From Blastocatellia bacterium (GTDB taxonomy: Bacteria; Acidobacteriota; Blastocatellia; Pyrinomonadales; Pyrinomonadaceae), in assembly GCA_016789265.1 (NCBI GenBank), contig JAEUQK010000010.1, positions 105,630 through 169,629 of the forward strand: a stretch of 64,000 nucleotides of DNA, written 5' to 3'. A program made the translations under genes and the position numbers. Numbering within the stretch: position 1 is the stretch's first letter; each line of letters opens with the position of its first letter. This document shows, one piece after another, positions 45,745 through 56,368 of this stretch. Under the pieces are notes generated by a model. The model was not told the DNA's origin. It did no database searches and was given only the letters and a program-made list of their open reading frames with translations.

Positions 45745-46140
45745 TTGAGCTATCAAAACTACGATCAAGATAGAGTCGTCGGCGAAGTAGCTCGGTCTGC
45801 ATTTGCCAACATCACCGACTCGATCATAGACGTTCATTCCGCTGTAAAGGTTCTCTCCATCACTATCACGGCCGAACTCGTAGCCTTCGCAATGTATTTC
45901 GTCTCAAAAGACAAGGTGCTCGAGTTTCTTGCCGACCCGGAGAACGAAGGTTTCTGGCTCTACGGAGCTATCGGCGTTTTTGTCATCGGTTTTCTCACCG
46001 CCTTCGCAATATATCGCCTCATTGCCAACAAATGGCACCACCACGGTTCACATATCTTTATCTGGCTTGTCTCGATAGCTGCCGGAATACTTAACGTTCT
46101 TCTCTTTTTCGCCCTTACCACGTTCGAATTGCGACGTTAG
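45745..46140 (+). CDS. Small integral membrane protein, TTG start
   Basis: This 131-residue protein has three predicted membrane helices (SAVKVLSITITAELVAFAMYFV, WLYGAIGVFVIGFLTAFAIYRL and HIFIWLVSIAAGILNVLLFFALTTF). The start is TTG 45745, with GGAG about 10 nt before. I do not recognise the family. Its neighbours (SnoaL-like gene upstream, ndk downstream) give no hint. A following 200-nt gap (46141-46343) contains a TATAAT (46304-46309) that could be the ndk -10 box. Confidence 0.65.
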   Translation: MSYQNYDQDRVVGEVARSAFANITDSIIDVHSAVKVLSITITAELVAFAMYFVSKDKVLEFLADPENEGFWLYGAIGVFVIGFLTAFAIYRLIANKWHHHGSHIFIWLVSIAAGILNVLLFFALTTFELRR

Positions 46141-46343
46141 CTCAGAGTCGGCAATTCATCCTACGATCCGCAATTATTGGGATATTGTCGACTCGTAGAT
46201 AGATGGCCCAACATCGATGGAAAGGGGAAAAAAACACCACGAGCGATAGTCACAAATGGAACTTCCGTTTATACTTCTAAAGAGATTTTCCGATCTCACT
46301 GACTATAATTTAAGATCAACTAAAGGCAGTTAAGATACTAAGA

Positions 46344-46760
46344 ATGAGTAATTTAACATTTGGGATAATTAAGCCTGACGCGGTTCGGGCTGGTAAGCAA
46401 GGACAGATCATCTCGAGAATTTTGGGAGCTGGTTTTTCGATCAGAGGGATGAAACTGATACATCAGACACGAAAGCAGGCCGAAGGCTTTTATGCGGTTC
46501 ATGCCGGAAAAGGTTTCTTTGATGAGCTTTGCGATTTTATGTCCAGCGGACCGTGCGTGGTGCTGGCACTCGAAAAGGAAAACGCGGTGCCTGCGTGGCG
46601 TGAACTGATGGGAGCAACGAACCCGGCTGACGCGGCAGAAGGAACGATACGCAAAGATTTTGCATCGTCGATCGGCGAGAATGCCGTTCACGGTTCAGAT
46701 TCTGATGAGAATGCCGTGATAGAGATCGCTTACTTCTTCAGCAAACTTGAATTAGTTTGA
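46344..46760 (+). CDS. ndk: Nucleoside diphosphate kinase
   Basis: This 138-residue kinase transfers phosphate between nucleoside di- and triphosphates through a phospho-His intermediate. [17 protein letters not shown] opens it. The active-site motif [12 protein letters not shown] has His116. [22 protein letters not shown] is the conserved mid region. It balances the NTP pools fed by the pyr genes elsewhere in the window. It is likely transcribed from its own promoter (see the TATAAT at 46304). Confidence 0.97.
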   Translation: MSNLTFGIIKPDAVRAGKQGQIISRILGAGFSIRGMKLIHQTRKQAEGFYAVHAGKGFFDELCDFMSSGPCVVLALEKENAVPAWRELMGATNPADAAEGTIRKDFASSIGENAVHGSDSDENAVIEIAYFFSKLELV

Positions 46761-46867
46761 CGCTAAAGGTATAAAGAATCAGAGTTTTCGAGCGGTTACA
46801 AGGTTTGGAAACTCCGGATCTGATGCCTTGGCCACCCGCGATCGCAGGTGGTGCGGAACTATACAAT

Positions 46868-47791
46868 ATGAAAAAGTGCCCGACCTGCGAAAAGACGTTT
46901 GAAGACAATATGAGATTTTGCCAGGCGGACGGGACGCCTCTCGTTGATGCCCCGCCGCCTGTCGATCCATATAAGACAATGGTCGCGCGGCCCGATGATA
47001 TCGCCGCAGCGATCCCACAGACTCCGGCGGAGGTTCAGCCTCCTGCCCCGGTCGATGAGCCGGTTCTTGAGATCCCGCCGGTCGAGGTCGATCCGAAAAA
47101 GACGATGTATGCCTCTGAGGAAGAGATCCGCAGCGCGATGGCTGAGGTTCCGGCCCCTGAAGAGCCGATAATCGAGATGCCGCCTGTGGCGGAACCGGAA
47201 CCGCCGCAGTTCATCGCCCCTGACATCGCGGCCGGCGAGCCTTCGCAGCCGCCGCCGTCGCCTTTTTCGCAGTCCGAGCCGGAACCCCAGTTTCGGCAAA
47301 CTACGCCTCCGATACCTTCGCCGTTCGACAAGCCAAAGTTCGACTCTCCTGAGCCCGAACCGCCGGCATTCGTGCAGCCCGAAGCTTTCAATCCGCCGGC
47401 CGCAGATCTCAGCGCGCCGATGGTTACATCAGACCAGTCGCCGATGCCAGCGGCACAGGAACAAAACTGGCAGGAACAACAAATGCAAAATCCACAGTTT
47501 TCGCAAGGGGCTCCTGCCGCAGCGGGCCCGAATCAGACACTCGCGATCGTCTCTTTGGTGATCGGCATACTCAGCCTTTTGTGCTGCACAGCCTTTATTC
47601 CGGGCATAGTTGCGATCGTGCTTGGATTCATGGCCCGAGGAAAAGCAAACAGCGACCCTGCAAATTACGGCGGCGGCGGCCTAGCACTAGGCGGTATTAT
47701 TGCGGGCGGCGTCAGTCTTTTGATCGGAGCCGTTTTCTGGATCCTTTATGCGCTTGGCTTTGCCGCGTCGATGATGGGCAATATGCGCTAG
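46868..47791 (+). CDS. Zinc-ribbon, proline-rich, DUF4190 membrane protein
   Basis: The start is taken as ATG 46868 (MKKCPTCEKTF), because the upstream frame to 46805 is unconvincing. The protein (307 residues) has an N-terminal zinc ribbon CPTCEKTFEDNMRFCQADG, a long Pro/Glu/Ala-rich linker (about 35-210), and a C-terminal DUF4190 pair of membrane helices (LAIVSLVIGILSLLCCTAFIPGIVAIVLGFMARGKA..., IIAGGVSLLIGAVFWILYALGF). It resembles sensor-like membrane proteins with a flexible tether. The next gene is a shorter DUF4190 homologue. The function is unknown. Confidence 0.75.
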   Translation: MKKCPTCEKTFEDNMRFCQADGTPLVDAPPPVDPYKTMVARPDDIAAAIPQTPAEVQPPAPVDEPVLEIPPVEVDPKKTMYASEEEIRSAMAEVPAPEEPIIEMPPVAEPEPPQFIAPDIAAGEPSQPPPSPFSQSEPEPQFRQTTPPIPSPFDKPKFDSPEPEPPAFVQPEAFNPPAADLSAPMVTSDQSPMPAAQEQNWQEQQMQNPQFSQGAPAAAGPNQTLAIVSLVIGILSLLCCTAFIPGIVAIVLGFMARGKANSDPANYGGGGLALGGIIAGGVSLLIGAVFWILYALGFAASMMGNMR

Positions 47792-47833
47792 TTCTTTTTT
47801 AGGGCCGTCACTGTCGTGTAAGCCGCAGCTTAA

Positions 47834-48178
47834 ATGATCGATCCGGGCCAGACTCCGTTTCAGTCGCAGCCTTCGCCTAATATTGTATTGGCGATCGTTT
47901 CACTGTCCTTGGGTGTCATCGGCCTTTTCGGAATTGTCCCGACTCTGTTTTTCACATTGTGCGGGGTAATTCCGATCGGGTTTGGGATCGGTGCCCTTAT
48001 TGTTGGTATACTTGCAAAAGTTAGGGCGAAAAACGACCCGAAGAATTATGGCGGGGGCGGACTCGCGGTCGGCGGGATCGCGGTGGGAGCCTTATGTATC
48101 GTTGCACCGATACTGGTGATTCTCGTATGGATGTTGTTCATGTTCGGAATTGCGGCCATTAGCAGCTCCGGCAGGTAG
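47834..48178 (+). CDS. Small DUF4190-like membrane protein
   Basis: This 114-residue protein is mostly two to three membrane helices (NIVLAIVSLSLGVIGLFGIVPTLFFTLCGVIPIGFGIGALIVGIL and GGIAVGALCIVAPILVILVWMLFMF). The segment ARVRAKNDPKNYGGGGLAVGGI matches the preceding gene (KANSDPANYGGGGLALGGI), so it appears to be a shortened paralogue that lacks the zinc ribbon. It lies 8 nt before nuoI. Confidence 0.75.
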   Translation: MIDPGQTPFQSQPSPNIVLAIVSLSLGVIGLFGIVPTLFFTLCGVIPIGFGIGALIVGILAKVRAKNDPKNYGGGGLAVGGIAVGALCIVAPILVILVWMLFMFGIAAISSSGR

Positions 48179-48186
48179 TAAATGTA

Positions 48187-48708
48187 ATGTCACTCATATC
48201 AGACGTAATTCAGTCGACCGTAGCTGTTGTTAAGGGAATGAAGAGGACTCTCTCAGAGATCCCTCGTGAGAAATGGACCGTCCAGTATCCGGACGAACCG
48301 GTGACAGTTCAGCCGCGTTACCGCGGACAGCATTTGCTTCACGTGGACGAGGCTGGAAAGGAAAAATGCGTCGCATGCTACCTTTGTGCCGCTGCTTGTC
48401 CTTCTGACTGTATTTATATTGAAGCGGAAACGGATCCCAGGCCGTACGCAGACCGGGTCGGGCGTGACGAGCGATACGCAAAGGTTTACAACATCGATTA
48501 CGGACGCTGTATCTTCTGCGGCTTTTGCGTCGAGGCATGTCCAAAAGATGCAATTACACACGGGTACAATTTTGAGATCTCCGTGTACAACCGGGCAGAC
48601 CTTTTGAAAACCAAAGACGATCTGCTCATCACTAAGCAAAAGCAGTCGAACAACTATCGTGTCGCGCTTTCAAGCGAAGAAGTGGATTCGGAATATAAGG
48701 TCATATAG
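48187..48708 (+). CDS. nuoI: NADH-quinone oxidoreductase subunit I (ferredoxin-like)
   Basis: This 173-residue protein carries two 4Fe-4S motifs: CVACYLCAAACPSDCIYIEAE near residues 62-82 and CIFCGFCVEACPKDAI near 102-117. RYRGQH upstream is typical of NuoI. It wires electrons from the peripheral arm to the quinone site in complex I. No other nuo gene adjoins it. A separated nuoI may serve a distinct complex or a hydrogenase-like module. The gene starts 8 nt after the small membrane protein and is followed by an IrrE-like gene. Confidence 0.9.
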   Translation: MSLISDVIQSTVAVVKGMKRTLSEIPREKWTVQYPDEPVTVQPRYRGQHLLHVDEAGKEKCVACYLCAAACPSDCIYIEAETDPRPYADRVGRDERYAKVYNIDYGRCIFCGFCVEACPKDAITHGYNFEISVYNRADLLKTKDDLLITKQKQSNNYRVALSSEEVDSEYKVI

Positions 48709-48777
48709 ACCTCTGTTTTGGTAGAACGAAAAAAAAGCGGAGCCCTTCCTAATGGTCGGGCTTCTGCCATTTTGGCC

Positions 48778-49389
48778 ATGGACACCGATCTGATGCCGCC
48801 AACGCAGAAAGGAAGAAAGCATGAGATCCATGCACTTGGCCTGCGGGAATTCGCCGGCCTTCGTTTTGATGACCAGCGCCTTGACCCGTTTGCGTTGGCG
48901 GGTTATGCGAATCTGTTTGTCGCTACCTTTGAACAGATCGAGGGTCTTAGCGAGAAAACTCGCGAGCATCTGTTAGGAGATGGCAAAGAACTATGGTCCG
49001 GTGGAGCTGCATCTCATAAGCTTCCTGACGGGCGACGACTGATCATACTTAATCCCACACACGGCAAGAATCGGCATAATGCTACACTAATGGAAGAGAT
49101 CTGCCACGTTTTTCTTGGCCACAAACCAAGCCGGTTGGCGATAAACAATAAGAATAAACAAGGAAAGGCGATAGCGCGCGATTACAACCACGAGATCGAA
49201 GAGGAAGCCTACGGCACGGGAGCTGCCGCATTGGTACCATATACGGCTCTAAAACGATTCGTTGAAACAGGTAAGACCGCCGCTGAGATCGCCAGGCATT
49301 TTAACGTGAGTCGCCCGCTTGTCGAATACCGGATCAAGGTATCTCGACTCTGGAACTCCTATAAAGAAAACATCTTCCAAGGCCGATAA
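48778..49389 (+). CDS. IrrE/ImmA-like protein with degenerate metalloprotease motif
   Basis: From ATG 48778 (the frame extends to TTG 48718) the protein has 203 residues. The IrrE/ImmA core is recognisable: LNPTHGKNRHNATLMEEICHVFLGHKPSR. Where active relatives read HExxH, this has EEICH, so the first His is replaced by Glu. Zinc-dependent activity is doubtful. A C-terminal helix-turn-helix (GKTAAEIARHFNVSRPLVEYRIKVS) suggests DNA binding. ImmA-type proteins cleave repressors and drive stress responses. The next gene, a SpoIIE phosphatase, starts with no gap. Confidence 0.75.
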   Translation: MDTDLMPPTQKGRKHEIHALGLREFAGLRFDDQRLDPFALAGYANLFVATFEQIEGLSEKTREHLLGDGKELWSGGAASHKLPDGRRLIILNPTHGKNRHNATLMEEICHVFLGHKPSRLAINNKNKQGKAIARDYNHEIEEEAYGTGAAALVPYTALKRFVETGKTAAEIARHFNVSRPLVEYRIKVSRLWNSYKENIFQGR

Positions 49390-50679
49390 ATGAATAACTC
49401 GCCTACTTCGCCTCCGCGTCCGGACCGTGAGCTTTCGACCGTCGATAAGCTTCGGTTGCTGCTGGATATCACAAATGAGATCAGCAGGTCGCTCGACCTT
49501 GATGAAGTACTTAATCTCGTGATGGACACGCTCGGGTCGCTGCTTCCTTACGACGCGGCGGGGATCTACCTTATCGAGCAGATTTCGGATCAAAAGGATC
49601 CATACATATTCAAATCAAAGGTCATCCGCGGCTATGAGATCAGTTTCGAGCTGATCGAGCCCAGATTGAGGATGGGCGAAGGGTTCCTGGGAAGTGTCGC
49701 TCAATCAGGGAAGCCGATCATATCGCCGGACGTGAGCAAAGACGAACGATATTTCAAAGCCCGAAACCGCACTCGGTCGGAAATGGTCGCCCCGATCATT
49801 TCTAATGAGAGAGTGATCGGCGTTTTTGACCTCGAGAGCGATCACCTCAACGCGTATTCAGAAGACGATCTGTCGGTTTTGGAAATGCTGTCTTCGCATG
49901 TGGCGATCATTATCGAAAAAGTGCGGCTGCACGAGCAGATGATCGAGAAAAAGCGTATCGAAGCACAGCTTGAGATCGCTCGTCAGGTTCAGCTCGAACT
50001 CTTGCCGGACCATGATCCGGAACTTTTGAACTTTGATATAAGTGCTTATGTTTTCCCGACGGAAGAAGTGTCCGGCGATTATTATGACTGGGTGCGGATC
50101 TTCGACGATCAGATCGGCATCATCGTCGCCGACGCGGTCGGGAAAGGCATTCCTGCCGCACTTTTGATGTCATTTCTTAGGGCCAGCCTCCGTGCCAGCG
50201 TTCAAGATGGTTACGCACCGCACGTGGCGATGTCCAAGGTCAACAATCTTCTTTGGGATTCCGTGGAGGAAAACCAATTCATTACGGCGATCTACGGTAT
50301 TCTGGATGAAACAAATCGTACGTTTGTTTATTCAAATGCCGGCCATAATCCGCCGCTGCTTATCAAACCAAATGGAGAATATCGGTATGTCGAATACGGC
50401 GACACTCCGCTTGGGATGTTTTATGACGCGAGATTTCATCAGCATTTCATTCGATTCGAAGTCGGACAAACCCTTGTGATCTATACCGACGGCATCACCG
50501 AGGCTACAAATGATTCAGGTGAGGAATATGGACGTGAACGGTTTGCCGCAAGGGTCTTAAGCGGGATCGACCTTTCTGCAAAAAGACTGATCGATCATAT
50601 TAGGAAGGACGTCGCCGACTTCACTGACCGCAAATTTCTTGACGATGACGGAACCTTGTTCATCGTAAAGGCCGCGTGA
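49390..50679 (+). CDS. GAF-SpoIIE serine phosphatase (RsbU-like)
   Basis: This 429-residue protein has a GAF domain (about 30-185: EISRSLDLDEVLNLVMDTLGSLLPYDAAGIYLI) and a C-terminal PP2C/SpoIIE phosphatase (about 210-425). Metal-binding Asp residues are in EEVSGDYYDWVRI and IGIIVADAVGKGIPAAL, and in YSNAGHNPPLLI, with VIYTDGITEATN closing the site. It likely dephosphorylates an anti-anti-sigma factor in a stress pathway. No STAS or RsbW-type gene is directly adjacent. It begins right after the IrrE-like stop. The hairpin-like sequence at 50688-50722 is too loose to call a terminator. Confidence 0.9.
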   Translation: MNNSPTSPPRPDRELSTVDKLRLLLDITNEISRSLDLDEVLNLVMDTLGSLLPYDAAGIYLIEQISDQKDPYIFKSKVIRGYEISFELIEPRLRMGEGFLGSVAQSGKPIISPDVSKDERYFKARNRTRSEMVAPIISNERVIGVFDLESDHLNAYSEDDLSVLEMLSSHVAIIIEKVRLHEQMIEKKRIEAQLEIARQVQLELLPDHDPELLNFDISAYVFPTEEVSGDYYDWVRIFDDQIGIIVADAVGKGIPAALLMSFLRASLRASVQDGYAPHVAMSKVNNLLWDSVEENQFITAIYGILDETNRTFVYSNAGHNPPLLIKPNGEYRYVEYGDTPLGMFYDARFHQHFIRFEVGQTLVIYTDGITEATNDSGEEYGRERFAARVLSGIDLSAKRLIDHIRKDVADFTDRKFLDDDGTLFIVKAA

Positions 50680-50782
50680 AAAAAAAGGCGGAAGGTTTTC
50701 GGTCTCCCGCTTCGCCTTCCGCGTTACTTCAGTTGATCGTGAACTTTGTGGTGAACCTTACCTAGGTTCCGACCGCGCCAAT

Positions 50783-51079
50783 TCAATGTGCGGTTGCCGA
50801 GAGATGGTGCAAATCCCCGCCCGGAACTATCGGCGAGCGGTAATCACCATACTTTATGTTTGAATTTCCCGTTTCGAAAGCATATATATCGAACCCAAAC
50901 GAATCCAGGACGTCTGTTAATTGTTCTGTTTTCGGGACATAAACCGTTTCGCTGAAGCCGAACTCCCTTCGTATCTCCAAGATCCGCTCTATGACTTCCA
51001 GCGGTGCGAAACATTTGGTTGGATCGTTAAAGGTCGCCATCTTAATAAAAGCCAACGCCGAGATCCGGCATATCATCAA
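50783..51079 (-). CDS. Small hypothetical protein, uncertain start
   Basis: This is a 98-codon frame. ATG 51040 (MATFNDPTKCFAPLEVIERI) would give 85 residues. It contains a helix EVIERILEIRREFGF followed by VYVPKTEQLTDVLDSFGFDIYAFETG. No family or motif was recognised. It is isolated, with a 100-nt gap on one side and the FecR promoter region on the other. The codon use looks gene-like, so I list it at low confidence. Confidence 0.4.
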   Translation of the reverse strand: MMICRISALAFIKMATFNDPTKCFAPLEVIERILEIRREFGFSETVYVPKTEQLTDVLDSFGFDIYAFETGNSNIKYGDYRSPIVPGGDLHHLSATAH

Positions 51080-51184
51080 TAAGATTACGGAAATGACAAA
51101 AAGGTTGTTCCTTTCTTTTCAAGCATTCAGGAATAACCCACGTTACTCCTTTGATGATATTTATTGATGTTTTTACGGAAAATA

Positions 51185-51213
51185 TTGCAGAAATCGGTTA
51201 ATATATTTAATAT
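51185..51213 (+). promoter_or_regulatory. Promoter candidate for the FecR-like gene
   Basis: TTGCAG (51185-51190), a 17-nt spacer and TAATAT (51208-51213) lie 28 bp before the ATG at 51241. The region is AT-rich. AGGAG (51231-51235) is the ribosome site. Confidence 0.6.
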
Positions 51214-51240
51214 CGAGGTAACTCTTCCCGAGGAGACAAT

Positions 51241-52455
51241 ATGAAAAGACGACTGTTTGGATTTGTCGGTTTGGTTTCGCTGGCGATCTTAGGCGTCACG
51301 GCCTCTTACGCGCAGGACCGTACTCTCAGGGCCGCAGCCGGTGACAAGTGGCTGATCTCAGCGGAAGCTGGCGGCGTAAACCACGTTGAAGGCGCGGTCG
51401 GAATTGTGCGTCTAAACGGAAAGAGCGGCCGGTTACTTAAAGGCGATAGCGTTGAGGTGGGCGACCGTGTATCTACCGATTCCAGCGGTAAGGCGGAGAT
51501 ACTCCTTAATCCGGGTTCATACCTTCGGCTTGCGGGCAATTCAGCGTTTGAATTCAAAACAACCTCATTGGAAGACCTCCAGCTAAAACTCGACCGAGGA
51601 AGCGCTATTTTCGAGGTTTTCGCGACCAACGATTTCCGTGTCGTGGTTAATGCCCCTAAGTCGTCTGTCAACATCATTGAGTCGGGTGTCTATCGCATTG
51701 ACGTACTAGAAGACGGGACAAGCCGTCTCGAGGTATGGAAAGGAAAGGCCGAAGTCGGCGGAATGACGGTCAAAGGCGGGAAAGTGGCTATTGCAGCAAA
51801 TGGGCCTGTTGCCGTCGCCAAATTTGATCGTGACGAGAAAGACGGGTTCGAACTTTGGAGCAAGGACCGGGCAAAAGATCTTGCCAAAGCCACAGACCAG
51901 CTAAAGAATCGAGAGCTTCGAACTGCTCTTATGAGATCGTTCCTGGGCGGCGGTTGGAATGTTTACGATTCGTTCGGACTTTGGATATACAATGCACAGT
52001 TTGGTCGATACTGCTTCCTGCCGTTCGGATACGGATGGTCGTCTCCGTATGGATTTGGATTTGGCAGCAGCATATGGTGGTATCAGCTTCCTCCGGTCGT
52101 ATTTTATCCTCCGACAGGTGGCGGGGGAGCCGGAGCAGGAACCGGCGGCGGTGGCGGCACGACCGGACGGCGGCTTCCTCCCGAACGGCAGCCGATAGAA
52201 CGCGGAGGAGACAAGGAAAGGTCGCGTCCCCCGTTTGCCGAGATACAAGGCGGACCGGCTACTGGGCGAAAGTTCGGCGGTGGTTTTGAAGGCGGTTATG
52301 AAAGAGGCGGAAACGGCGGCGGCTTTGATGGCGGACCGCGTTACAATCCGTCACCTGTTTACGTGCCTGCACCCAAAATGGAGCCGGCAGGTTCACCGGG
52401 ACCGACAAGAGAGGTAATACCCGTAACCGTCAAAGGTAAACCCGATAACGAATGA
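51241..52455 (+). CDS. FecR-domain secreted protein with Gly-rich tail
   Basis: This 404-residue protein has a signal peptide (ending ASYAQ, about 24 residues). A FecR-type beta-helix domain covers about 45-175: VRLNGKSGRLLKGDSVEVGDRVSTDSSGKAEILLNPGSYLRLAGNSAFEFK-like repeats, then VVVNAPKSSVNIIESGVYRIDV. The later part contains an aromatic block (GYGWSSPYGFGFGSSIWWYQLPP) and Gly/Arg/Pro-rich tail, probably surface exposed. FecR here is in the periplasmic, polyanion-like form. There is no adjacent sigma factor. An intrinsic terminator follows. Confidence 0.82.
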   Translation: MKRRLFGFVGLVSLAILGVTASYAQDRTLRAAAGDKWLISAEAGGVNHVEGAVGIVRLNGKSGRLLKGDSVEVGDRVSTDSSGKAEILLNPGSYLRLAGNSAFEFKTTSLEDLQLKLDRGSAIFEVFATNDFRVVVNAPKSSVNIIESGVYRIDVLEDGTSRLEVWKGKAEVGGMTVKGGKVAIAANGPVAVAKFDRDEKDGFELWSKDRAKDLAKATDQLKNRELRTALMRSFLGGGWNVYDSFGLWIYNAQFGRYCFLPFGYGWSSPYGFGFGSSIWWYQLPPVVFYPPTGGGGAGAGTGGGGGTTGRRLPPERQPIERGGDKERSRPPFAEIQGGPATGRKFGGGFEGGYERGGNGGGFDGGPRYNPSPVYVPAPKMEPAGSPGPTREVIPVTVKGKPDNE

Positions 52456-52479
52456 TACCAACCGTTTATTTTCAACCAA

Positions 52480-52506
52480 GGGGCGACAAAAGTGTCGCCC
52501 CTTTTT
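52480..52506 (+). terminator. Intrinsic terminator after the FecR-like gene
   Basis: GGGGCGAC (52480-52487) pairs perfectly with GTCGCCCC (52494-52501) around a 6-nt loop, followed by five T. The convergent CPBP gene ends within the T tract. Confidence 0.92.
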
Positions 52507-53344
52507 ATTTTGGAAATAACAACAAACAAGCCGTCTGTTCTAAAGGCAAGGAGGTCTGTGGATGAAGTTCAGGATTCAAGATCAGAGCGATCGACTGTAG
52601 CAAATTAAAGATCAAGTGGAGTATCACGCAAGGAAGCAGATTATTGGTCCAGGCCCGAATAAGGGTGAGGATCAGGCTAAGAACCGTCAAAAGTATCATA
52701 GTTGAAAAGCTCGGATAATACTGCGGAAAATGAACAAGCGCAAAAAGTAGAGTAACCAAAAAGATCGCTGCTGGTGTTCCCGCGGTCCGCTGAAAGGCCG
52801 GAAAGAGTACACCACGATAAACGAGTTCTTCAATGAACGGTGCGCTGAATACTGCGAGAAACGTGACAAGATAGACGGCCGCCCGCGAACTTTTCAGTAT
52901 CCGCAAAAGGTCGTTTTCTTGTTCCGGCAGAAAGTGGCCCACAACTCCGGCAAAGGCGAAAAACGCAACTAGAACCGCAATGTAATGCCACCACCGCATA
53001 CCTCCTGAACGCCATCCCAAAGTTTTCAAAAACGGAAATTTCCGGTTCATGGTCACGACGATCCAGCACATCGCAAACGTGATCAGATGTGCGGGAATGA
53101 TCGCGGCGATCTGAATGAGAACCGCAGTCGGGTCTTTGACGGCAAAATCGGCCATCTCGTGCCGATTCATACTTTGTGCGCCGTTTGAGAGCAGATAAGG
53201 TGCGAGTATGAGCCCCGGTACTAAGAAGATAAGCAGAACGCTCCCTATCCAAACAAGAAGTGCGATTCCGGAGTTCCAGGGCGGATCGTTCGGGTTTAGG
53301 ACGGATCGTGTACTCTCGGTTTCTTCAAACTGTTGTTCCTGCAT
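52505..53344 (-). CDS. CPBP-family intramembrane metalloprotease-like protein
   Basis: The chosen start is ATG 53344 (MQEQQFEETESTRSV). A TTG at 53389 lies in the same frame but is weaker. The protein has eight or so membrane helices. The CPBP signature FIEELVYRGVLFP is near residue 175 (EExxxR) and a second conserved His is in LFALVHFPQYYPSF. Members include Rce1-like enzymes and bacteriocin-immunity proteins, and are predicted glutamic intramembrane proteases. The substrate is unknown. It is divergent from kdsB. Confidence 0.85.
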   Translation of the reverse strand: MQEQQFEETESTRSVLNPNDPPWNSGIALLVWIGSVLLIFLVPGLILAPYLLSNGAQSMNRHEMADFAVKDPTAVLIQIAAIIPAHLITFAMCWIVVTMNRKFPFLKTLGWRSGGMRWWHYIAVLVAFFAFAGVVGHFLPEQENDLLRILKSSRAAVYLVTFLAVFSAPFIEELVYRGVLFPAFQRTAGTPAAIFLVTLLFALVHFPQYYPSFSTMILLTVLSLILTLIRAWTNNLLPCVILHLIFNLLQSIALILNPELHPQTSLPLEQTACLLLFPK

Positions 53345-53419
53345 TGACTTGGATTCTACCCAAACACTACCGGGCGACCAAGTTTCCAAATCGCCACCTT
53401 GCGAAAAGACAGTTTTCGA

Positions 53420-53425
53420 TATAAT
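53420..53425 (+). promoter_or_regulatory. -10 box of the kds/pyrG operon
   Basis: TATAAT (53420-53425) lies 10 nt before the kdsB GTG start at 53436. A possible -35 is TTGCGA (53399-53404), only 15 nt away. Such a short leader would make the kdsB mRNA almost leaderless if GTG 53436 is used. Confidence 0.55.
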
Positions 53426-53435
53426 CTAAAAGCCC

Positions 53436-54266
53436 GTGGAGACACACGGGGAAAATCCCAAAAAATTAGTGTTTGCGATCATCCCGGCGAGGTATTCGTC
53501 TGTCCGTCTGCCGGGCAAGATGCTATTGGAGATAGCGGGAAAGCCGCTGATACTTCATACGGTCGAGCGGGCGAGAGAGGCCGCGACGGTAAATGAGGTG
53601 ATCGTCGCGACCGATGATCAACGAATATACGATGCGGTCACGTCGAGCGGCCATCGGGCGGTGATGACGTCGGCCGACCATCAGTCCGGCAGCGACCGGA
53701 TCGCGGAAGTCGCTGTTGACCTTCCCGACGGTTCTATCATCGTAAATGTTCAAGGAGATGAACCGGTAATTTCCCCGGCGACGATCGACCGGGCGGTCGA
53801 AGCACTTCTAAAGGACGAGGCTGCTGACATGTCCACGACCTGTGAACCGATAAGCAGCCTTTGGGAATTGCTCAACGGAAACAACGTAAAGGTCGTGGTC
53901 GGTGACAACGGACATGCTCTATATTTCTCCCGTTCGCCGATGCCATGGCCGCGTGAGGCTTCGCTCCGGTACGGTGGCGACCCGAACCAGGCGATCGAAG
54001 AAGAACCGGAGTTGCTTACCAATTTCAGAAAACATACCGGGCTCTATGTTTACCGTCGTGAGTATCTGCTCGAATTCACGAAAATGCCGCAGACAAAGCT
54101 GGAGAGGTTCGAGATGCTCGAACAGCTCCGAGCGTTGGAGAACGGAGCGAGGATCAGGGTTGTTGATGCTGCATCCAGGTCCATCGGCGTCGATACGGAA
54201 GAGGATCTTAAGATCGTTAGAGGAATTCTGGAAGCGGAGGAGGCTGCCCACGATATCGTGGCTTGA
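53436..54266 (+). CDS. kdsB: 3-deoxy-manno-octulosonate cytidylyltransferase (CMP-Kdo synthetase)
   Basis: KdsB activates Kdo with CTP for LPS inner-core synthesis. The nucleotide-binding N-terminus FAIIPARYSSVRLPGKML is clear. VATDDQRIYDAV, NVQGDEPVISPATIDRAVEAL and ALYFSRSPMPWPR are the other conserved blocks. The frame starts at GTG 53436 (276 residues). An internal GTG at 53469 would begin directly at FAIIPARY, matching most KdsB proteins. This is the first gene of the Kdo/pyrG cluster, an upstream TATAAT lying just before it. Confidence 0.94.
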   Translation: METHGENPKKLVFAIIPARYSSVRLPGKMLLEIAGKPLILHTVERAREAATVNEVIVATDDQRIYDAVTSSGHRAVMTSADHQSGSDRIAEVAVDLPDGSIIVNVQGDEPVISPATIDRAVEALLKDEAADMSTTCEPISSLWELLNGNNVKVVVGDNGHALYFSRSPMPWPREASLRYGGDPNQAIEEEPELLTNFRKHTGLYVYRREYLLEFTKMPQTKLERFEMLEQLRALENGARIRVVDAASRSIGVDTEEDLKIVRGILEAEEAAHDIVA

Positions 54267-54269
54267 GAT

Positions 54270-56269
<2,000 letters not shown>

Positions 56270-56288
56270 ATCTATTTCGTCGAAATAC

Positions 56289-56352
56289 CAGGATGAACAG
56301 GACAAGCAGGATTTGAATAATGTTCTTATCCTGCAATATCCTGTAAACCTTG
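56289..56352. repeat. Imperfect palindrome with ACAGGAT-type repeats upstream of kdsA
   Basis: CAGGATGAACAGGAC (56289-56303) continues to AAGCAGGAT (56304-56312) and is mirrored by ATCCTGCAATATCCTGT (56328-56344) and AAACCTTG. Both arms are built of near-repeats of ACAGGAT. The palindrome lies in the pyrG-kdsA gap and would form a long RNA hairpin. It may be an mRNA stability element, an attenuator or a mobile palindromic repeat. Confidence 0.65.
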
Positions 56353-56368
56353 TTGTTTGTTCGCTTGT

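Noticed and set aside
50688..50722. GCGGAAGG/CCTTCCGC inverted repeat after the SpoIIE phosphatase gene
   Set aside because: The loop is long (19 nt) and no T tract follows, so I do not call it a terminator.
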